DNA from: Halichondria panicea
Taxonomy: Eukaryota > Porifera > Demospongiae > Suberitida > Halichondriidae
Direction: 5' to 3'
NCBI RefSeq assembly: GCF_963675165.1
Contig: NC_087393.1
Coordinates: forward strand, 3,353,502 to 3,417,501
Length of the DNA: 64,000 nt
The notes under the pieces are model-generated. The model saw nothing but the letters and a program-made list of their open reading frames with translations. It ran no database searches and had not been told where the DNA came from. Below are positions 58,446-64,000 of this stretch, in pieces. Both the position numbers and the translations under genes were made by a program. Position 1 is the first letter of the stretch. Every line of letters begins with the position of its first letter.

Positions 58446-61400
58446 CCAGCTGTAACTGCTCAACAGTTGCAATGCGACAAAAACTAACAGCTTCTATAGG
58501 CTTCTAGCCACATTCTCTTGGATTTTGATTCGTGGATTAGCAAACTAAAGCTTCTTTCTCGAGTTATGGCTAGTTTGACTAACATTGAAGGCTGTTGCAG
58601 TCTCTTCAGAATCTTTCATAGCATCATATGTTCGCACAAACTTTCTATTCGAGTTAGCCTTGCACTAAAACGCTAGCTACAAGAGTCAGAAAAGATCTGT
58701 TAAAACTGCTAGCTATAGTAGCCATTATTGTGAACTAGTTGGGCGTGGCTCGACCGTCCCTGACGGGAGGTCGGGTTGCAAGCCTATCTGGGATTTGTTC
58801 TAGCGCCACTATATAGCGCCACTATAGTGGCGCCCTATCAGATTGAAGCATTTTTCACGTGCTTGGTTACACTTCCGTTTGCATCTAGTTGCAAAACCGC
58901 ATACAAGTGTATGCTGGTCTACACGTCATCAAGTCGGTTAACACCCACTTGAGAATAACAATATTCATAGCAGTGTTACGTAATGCAGCAGGACAAATCC
59001 CAGATAAGTTTGCAACCCGACCTCCCTTTAGGGACGGTCGGACCACGCCCAACTAATTGTGAACTTGATCTCTTTGGACACACCCTTTAATTATTCCTGT
59101 GGATGCAATGCGCATGCGCGCTCATCCCCACATGTTAGAAAATCCAGTGGCAGAATCAACTTACTTCTTTTTCTTGAGGTCCTGGCATACCGGTAATTAA
59201 GCCACAAAACAAATGATACCATATAGACTAGATAACAATAGATACATGTACACAAGTCTTTTCTTCTCAGTATTAAATGCACACTTTCTGCTTGTTTATA
59301 TACTATACTGTCTGTGCTATACTACTGTCTGTGCTTAAATTTACTCTGTGCCTTTGACAAAGGTTTGCTCCCACTGTTTGGCTACAGGCCATTAAATAAC
59401 TGCAGTTGCTTCAGTATGATCGTTGATTGAATTCTGTGATTGAATTGTACTTATCTCACAGAAGCACATTGCAATTTATTTACCTCTTCTACAACACTCT
59501 AATACTTTTGAGCAAAAGCAAAAACATGGCGAGAGACATTAGCAAGCAACACTCGTTTACTCTAGTGACCCACCAATAGTGTAGTTAGCCTTGAGACCAG
59601 GCTGTTTGTTGACAGAAAGAACGCCTCGTCAAGTTCCTATATAGAACTCGTGTTGCTGAGTCAGGAATTTTTTTGACCGATAATTAACTGCACGCCCACA
59701 GCCGGTTGTGAATATGATTATAGACAATCATTCCACGGTTAGTACGATCAGCTAGCTCATGTATGATCGATTATGCGCGTCATGTCCTGTGTGGCATATA
59801 GGAATTAACTTGACCAGGCGTTCTTTACAGCCTGGTATCGAGGTTAGTATTAACTGTATGTACCCATTGCCAATGCATGTCCCTCCCTATTGCATAATTA
59901 GAGTGGTAAGCCGTTAGAAGCATTTTAGGTAATTGTTACTGACCCTTTACTCTATCCTCAGACCCGTGCCCAATACGAGAGACTGCTCAGGGAGCGAATA
60001 GATGAAGTAGGTGCAGATGACTCTTTCTTCAACCTTACACACCTCTATTTTGATGCTGTGCTCATGGGAGCCCTTGCACTCAACACTACAAACGGTAAGT
60101 GTGTGCTTTGTTTACATCCTGTGGCAGATCCAAGGGAGTTTCATATGAACCACCCTTTTGGATGATGTCTAAGAGATCTGATCAACAACATGCTAGCTAT
60201 ACGTATTAAAACACTGAGTTAGCCAAATATGTCACTTGTTTTACACACTCAGTAATTTCCTTAGCCAAGATTCTTGCCACTGTGCGTGGGTGTAAACACG
60301 TTTGAAATAGGCCCTGATAAATTATGCTCGGAATGTAGCATAATAGGTGTCTAAAGAAATAATACGCATCAATGTCCAGTTTTGGTAAAAATCATTACAT
60401 TAAGTTTTGCATAACGACATATTCAGAGCAAAAAATGGCTGAAGGTGAATATTATGGATTAGTTCAAGTCAGCAAGATAACAATTATGTCTTGTGTCAGT
60501 TGTGTGCTGTGTTTATGTATATATAATTTTCTATGTCACATTTTTTAGGGGATACATGTACCGTATTACTAGAATATTTTGCGGGCGAAAACACCTTTGC
60601 GAATGAGCCAAATCAGCAGAAAATTTGACTCTTTGCGATCAACTATTAATAGCGTTTTGGCAAGGATCGTGTGTATTTACTAGTAATAATTTAGGTTTTG
60701 CAGATTTTATTGTTGCAAATTGATCAACCATCACAAAGTTCGAAAATGTTTGATGCTCACAAAACATTCTAGTAATACGGTAATCAGATTTTTGATGAGA
60801 ATAATCGGATTTATTATCGGATTTTATGAGAATAATAGGCACATTTTTCAAGAATTAAAAAATAGAATAAATTTATCAGGGCCTATATAGTTTGAAACCC
60901 CCTTTCTCCTATTTCCTGGATCTGCCACCGACACCCTCTACAACATGCTATGTACATGCTATGTTACAATGCCACAAGCTGGCCCAGTAGGTGGGGCCCG
61001 AGATCAGGCATGTGATCTACTTTGTTGCATGGAACAATTTGCTGCATAGAAACCATACCACCACATGAGTTCCTCAGGCACCACAAATAGCTAGTATGGA
61101 GGATGGCCTCTGGTCTCCAAAGATAACTTTACCCACGGTGCAATAATTATACTTATAGCGCTAAAGTTTCGAGGCGCTTAATTTTTTCGCTGTTTTCGAG
61201 GGTTAACAATCCTCCATGAATTAGGCCGACTAAATACTTAGCTAACCATGTCGCGAAATTTATTGAACGAAGAAATTTAAATGCCTCGTGCTATACGTAT
61301 CATACAGTACGTAAATTATATTGGCACTCACCACAGTGCACTATAACATTTTATATCAGGGACTGATCTCAGAGATCAAAATGCAACTATAACAACTAAT

Positions 61401-64000
61401 ATTTGTGGCCATCCCTCCGATAATGTACATTTTGAAACTTGCACATGTAGCATGCAGTATTTTCCTCTACTACTGTTACAATGTGTATAGGCAGTGTGGT
61501 AATGACAGTGTACTGCAGTAACATACCTAATAAGGCAATATACGATGTACAGATTATTCGAACTGCCGTTTAGCCCAAATTGTGTTGTTGTTGTCAAAAA
61601 AATGTTTACCCTTGTGCAGCAATGTACAATATCTCCATGTTCAACTATAACACTACGGACATGGTCTCTATCAACATTACCAATACAATACTGGCAGCTG
61701 CAATGGGACGGAGTTTTATGGGTGTCTCAGTAAGTGTCTTTTATTATAACCTTTCATACATGTGTAACTAGCTTAATGATACGTATGTGATCAGCTATGC
61801 ATGGAAGAATTTGAAGTAGGAAACCATAGCTGTTTGTTTGAGCTCACAATTGTATAACTTACAGTGTAAATGTGTCATAGTTATTATGACCTTGCATGTT
61901 GTTTGAACTGTGTTAATTACATTGTGTGATGATTCGTTGTAGTAACCTCCCTATTTGTGGTGTACTATAGTGATGCCATCATAGCAATGAGCTCATATTC
62001 TGAGCTCCATGAATATGATTAGATCCTACACTGTACTGTGTCATACGTACTGTTAGTCTGTCATGTACATAGTACGTGTAGTGACATACCTACGTGCAGG
62101 TGATTGGTGTTTGAAATAATTATTTTCTTAGCTATATATACAGTCATGTGTTCATAAACTTCCTCTGACTCTGAAAGCGTTGATGCATAGTGATACACTT
62201 TGTGTGCATTCAGTTTATTATAAACAAACATGTTGTCTATTGCTATATCAGAACTTTCTGCTTTGGATTGTAACATAAAAATTATTATCAGCTAAGCTCG
62301 GTTTGTTCGTTCCTGACCCGGGTCCATGTATGTGCATGCACTTGCGTATTTATCATTTCCTGAACTGCTCTTTGTGTTGCAATTGATGGTTTGATGATGA
62401 TTGTGCAGGGGTTAGTGAACCTTGGGGGTAACAGAGAGATTGCTCCTGTCATTAGTTTCCGTCAGTACCGAAGTGAGTGACACACACACTGTGTATGTGT
62501 TCTGCATGTACAGTACAATACGTACAGCTAGGGTAATTGCCAATAATTATTGAACCTGATAATCACACAATAATTATATGTTTTCACGTAGCGAGTGGCA
62601 ACCAACAACTGGTGTCCATTTTCATTGGGAACGATTCTTACTTTCAGAATGCAGATGAAGTATTTCCCTGTAAGTTGAAACTTAATCATCAAAGGGATTC
62701 TATTTCTCAAGTGTTATCATAAAGTAGTGTTTTAATTTGACAACGAAATTAGTCACCCTGAATGTTGTTTTCCCTCGATCTTAGCTCCTGGAACTCCAAC
62801 TGATGAGCAATATGTTTTCATCTCTGAACCCTTGTTCATCGTCTACACCATCTTATCCTGTGTGGGCATCCTGTTTGCGTTTGTAGTGGCTCTCTTTCTT
62901 TGTGTCTTCAGGCAACGAACGTGAGTGTATATTAATGCCGTCTTTTCTTGCGGCCTGGTTTGAGACTAAGTATCGATATCCCTTCACTACTGTATACTTA
63001 ACATTATAAAGCTCTGTTCGTTCACCCATACTATCACCACACTATCCTAGTGTCAGTTACAGCTACTTTTTGATACATGTATATACATCCTTGAAGCCTT
63101 TGTAGACTACCGTACATAGCGTGATTAAGTGGTTCAGTCTCTAGCACACCCACAACACAATCTAAGTGATTTTCCACATCTCCACACAGGGTGATCAAGC
63201 TGTCTAGTCCCCTACTGAATATGCTCATCATTGGTGGTACAGTATTGTTCTATATTGACGTCATCCTGTTCGGTATCGACATAGGAACCTCCCCCTTTTC
63301 TACCGTCACTGCTCTCTGCATGGTGAGATGCTCACTTACTCTGCTTTGTTCAAAATATCCTGATCTGTATTATTTATATAATTGCCAACCCAGTCCATGC
63401 ACCTCTGACACGTACTATTAACTCACAGTAAATGCAATAAAATTATAGTGATTCTAACATCCTGTTTGGTGATCAATAATACGAACAAGATTAGTTCATC
63501 TGTTCAAAGACCCTTAAAAATGCCGAATATTGACTTCACCCTGTTATTTGTATGGCTATAGCCATGGGAATTGTAAGGCTGTTGCAATAGTTGACATAGT
63601 TATAGTTCAAGTACAATAACAGTGACTAATGAACTCGTATATAAACAAAGGAAGCCTTGTGTAACTGTTAGGGTAGTGATGCAGTATCACATATCATATA
63701 TTTATACATGCACGTTCTTGCAATGATAACGTAATGTAAATACCCCCCCCCCCCCCCCCACTGGGATGTGTACCTCATTGCTTTGAGCTGCCAATAATAT
63801 TCATATGGTGGTGGTTGTTATAAACTGTCTATTTTGTTGATGTTTTTTTATCACTAACTCTGCTTTGTCTCCATTCACCCACCCACCCAGATTCGACTAT
63901 GGGTGACCACCTTCTCTTTCTCCCTCCTGTTCGGTCCCATCTTTCTCAAGATCTGGAGAGTCCATTACGCCTTCTTCTCCAGAAATAGAGACAAGAAACG
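52418..64000 (+). CDS. GABA-B-like class C GPCR, receptor B (3' truncated by window)
   Basis: Thirteen exons so far: 52418-52681, 52974-53111, 53404-53577, 56945-57049, 57104-57169, 57964-58173, 59962-60094, 61620-61729, 62409-62472, 62592-62669, 62785-62920, 63190-63322 and 63891-64000. Phases are continuous throughout. A signal peptide (MRDSPSTLLVLCACLALAQG) precedes a Venus-flytrap domain (IIGSDCSTATEP, IIFLNVYPSYALEILCQ, LYFDAVLMGALALN) with several N-glycosylation sites. TM1 (PLFIVYTILSCVGILFAFVV), TM2 (LLNMLIIGGTVLFYIDVILF) and TM3 (LWVTTFSFSLLFGPIFLKIW) follow. TM4-7 lie beyond 64000. Exon boundaries mirror receptor A, except that A exon 49241-48966 corresponds to two exons here (59962-60094 and 61620-61729). 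The Glu that binds the GABA amino group in GABBR1 is not present at the aligned place. It is an inverted tandem duplicate of receptor A. Confidence 0.92.
53227..53325. repeat. AT-rich palindrome cluster
   Basis: TAATTATAAACATAATTATA and its inverse alternate with TATAAGTATACTTATA over about 100 bp in receptor B intron 2. It can fold as a cruciform. Confidence 0.65.
53593..54619. mobile_element. 1-kb TA-flanked inverted-repeat element
   Basis: TACCGTATTTACTTGATTAA and the inverse TTAATCAAGTAAATACGGTA form the ends, flanked by TA. Subterminal AAACGCCC/GGGCGTTT motifs recur (AATAAACGCCCTCCTGGATT near 54537). No transposase is recognised. It starts 16 bp after receptor B exon 3. A relative lacking these ends lies at 17104-17575. 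Confidence 0.82.
54988..55247. mobile_element. CGATTATCCGG-family MITE, best copy
   Basis: ACAGTAGAACCTCGATTATC and the inverse GATAATCGAGGTTGTATTGT are the ends. The interior ATGGGCGTGTCTCTTAAATG and TACTATGGAGACAGGCCTGC is shared with 29589-29822. Confidence 0.8.
55248..56491. other. Intron sequence of receptor B without recognised content
   Basis: Within the 3.4-kb intron 53578-56944 I see no exon, RNA gene or clear repeat in this part. A 61-codon ORF (56092-56277, Ser/Lys-rich) has no recognisable domain and no splice support. Confidence 0.5.
56494..56918. mobile_element. CCGTAATTGATGT-family MITE, copy 2
   Basis: CCGTAATTGATGTAATTACA and the inverse TGTAATTACATCAATTACGG are the ends. 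It is near-identical to 30391-30802. Its right end is 26 bp before receptor B exon 56945-57049, so it overlaps the branch-point/polypyrimidine zone. Confidence 0.87.
57323..57900 (+). mobile_element. Repeat family 2, copy d (full length)
   Basis: It runs from ATTATGCCTCGGTGCGCATG, followed by AAGCGAGGTATACGGTAG, to CACCGAGGCATCAGCACCTG then CGGTGCTTTCATTATG. The 5' hairpin CCTCG-N15-CGAGG and the 3' hairpin GCACC/GGTGC are intact. It carries a short internal duplication (ACTAGAACGCTAGCTATTGG twice). It lies in the receptor B intron before exon 57964. Confidence 0.8.
58353..58443 (+). repeat. (GT)n microsatellite inside family 1
   Basis: About 45 dinucleotides with a single C interruption near the start. 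Other family 1 copies carry shorter GT/AC tracts at the same internal place. Confidence 0.95.
58736..59055. mobile_element. MULE-like MITE with 9-bp target duplication, nested
   Basis: TAGTTGGGCGTGG ends have about 60 bp of inverted repeat (ACCGTCCCT, GGAGGTCGGGTTGCAA, TCTGGGATTTGT). The target duplication ATTGTGAAC is perfect at 58727-58735 and 59056-59064. Removing the element restores the family 1 sequence seen at 4335-4360. Confidence 0.92.
59585..59848. repeat. Inverted-repeat element (ACCAGGCTGT / AAGAACGCCT)
   Basis: The left GACCAGGCTGT and AAGAACGCCTCGTCAAGTTC are inverse to the right AACTTGACCAGGCGTTCTTT and ACAGCCTGGT. It lies in receptor B intron 6. Confidence 0.7.
60121..60928. 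mobile_element. Nested element with GTGGCAGATCC ends
   Basis: GTGGCAGATCCAAGGGAGTT and the inverse GGATCTGCCAC close the element. A second inverted layer (AATAGGCCCTGATAAATT / AATTTATCAGGGCCTAT) lies at about 60307 and 60868. Inside is a complete CCGTATTACTAG MITE (60559-60783). It begins 26 bp after exon 59962-60094. The outer end resembles common hAT termini. Confidence 0.68.
60559..60783. repeat. CCGTATTACTAG-family MITE, complete copy
   Basis: CCGTATTACTAGAATATTTT and the inverse AACATTCTAGTAATACGG are the ends. The interior GCGAATGAGCCAAATCAGCA matches remnants at 3652 and 18825. Confidence 0.8.
61155..61298. repeat. Short CCGTATA-group MITE remnant
   Basis: ATAGCGCTAAAGTTTCGAGG ... 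GCCTCGTGCTATACG contains GCGCTTAATTTTTTCGCTG, as in 45326-45562. It is internally deleted. Confidence 0.6.
63744..63759 (+). repeat. C homopolymer (about 16)
   Basis: An unbroken run of C in receptor B intron 12, about 130 bp before the TM3 exon. The length may be affected by sequencing error. Confidence 0.8.

Larger units (their letters stand above)
58309..59543 (+). mobile_element. Repeat family 1, copy d, interrupted
   Basis: TTATGCCTCAAGGCATAGCC opens the copy and a very long GT tract (58353-58443) follows. The element is split by a MULE-like MITE (58736-59055) and resumes with TGATCTCTTTGGACACACCC. It diverges after GCGAGAGACATTAGC, so the 3' tip is missing. Confidence 0.78.

Noticed and set aside
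58233-58472. ORF with a long His-Thr run
   Set aside because: It is a translation of the GT microsatellite inside repeat family 1.

Overview
This window is animal nuclear DNA, most likely from a non-bilaterian such as a demosponge. It has spliceosomal introns (many 50-150 bp), nuclear tRNA architecture, metazoan-only families (GAS7-type F-BAR, FAM234, Epac, MEIOB, B9D1), and a divergent pair of GABA-B-like class C receptors of the sort that is expanded in sponges. The species cannot be fixed from sequence alone. Gene calls come from manual joining of exons: every junction was checked for GT/GC-AG and reading phase, and the complete models sum to whole codons.

Layout. 1-3218 (+) is the 3' end of an Epac-like Rap exchange factor. 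3884-5154 is a nested transposon whose edge lies 3 bp from the stop of FAM234-like (5158-8605, -). FAM234 is divergent from a P4HB-type protein disulfide isomerase (9083-12153, +), which is followed by FOXRED2-like (12570-18205, +). MEIOB (18387-23571, -) converges on FOXRED2 and diverges from an aquaporin (23763-26732, +). SLC39A11 zinc transporter (26851-31065, -) converges on the aquaporin. GAS7-like (31299-39263, -) carries transposon-derived RecQ and ZAD-like fragments in an intron. A tRNA-Arg(TCG) sits at 39441-39513. B9D1 (39562-41669, -) diverges from a proline/RG-rich gene with a TTDN1/MPLKIP-like motif (42054-43031, +). A complete GABA-B-like receptor (43230-52165, -) and a second one (52418 to beyond 64000, +) lie head to head.

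The gene order is compact: four divergent pairs share short spacers and four convergent pairs have short or overlapping 3' ends. Two ER redox genes are neighbours (PDI and FOXRED2), but most other neighbours have unrelated roles (meiosis, water transport, zinc transport, cilium).

Introns are heavily loaded with non-autonomous repeats. They include several families of terminal-inverted-repeat MITEs (one with perfect 9-bp target duplications), two related larger repeat families that share a 5' hairpin module, many perfect hairpins, and two minisatellites inside the receptor gene. The least explained material is the repeat superfamily at 3951, 20104, 34021, 36901, 44390, 46810, 57323 and 58309, and the RecQ/ZAD module between two direct copies of it.
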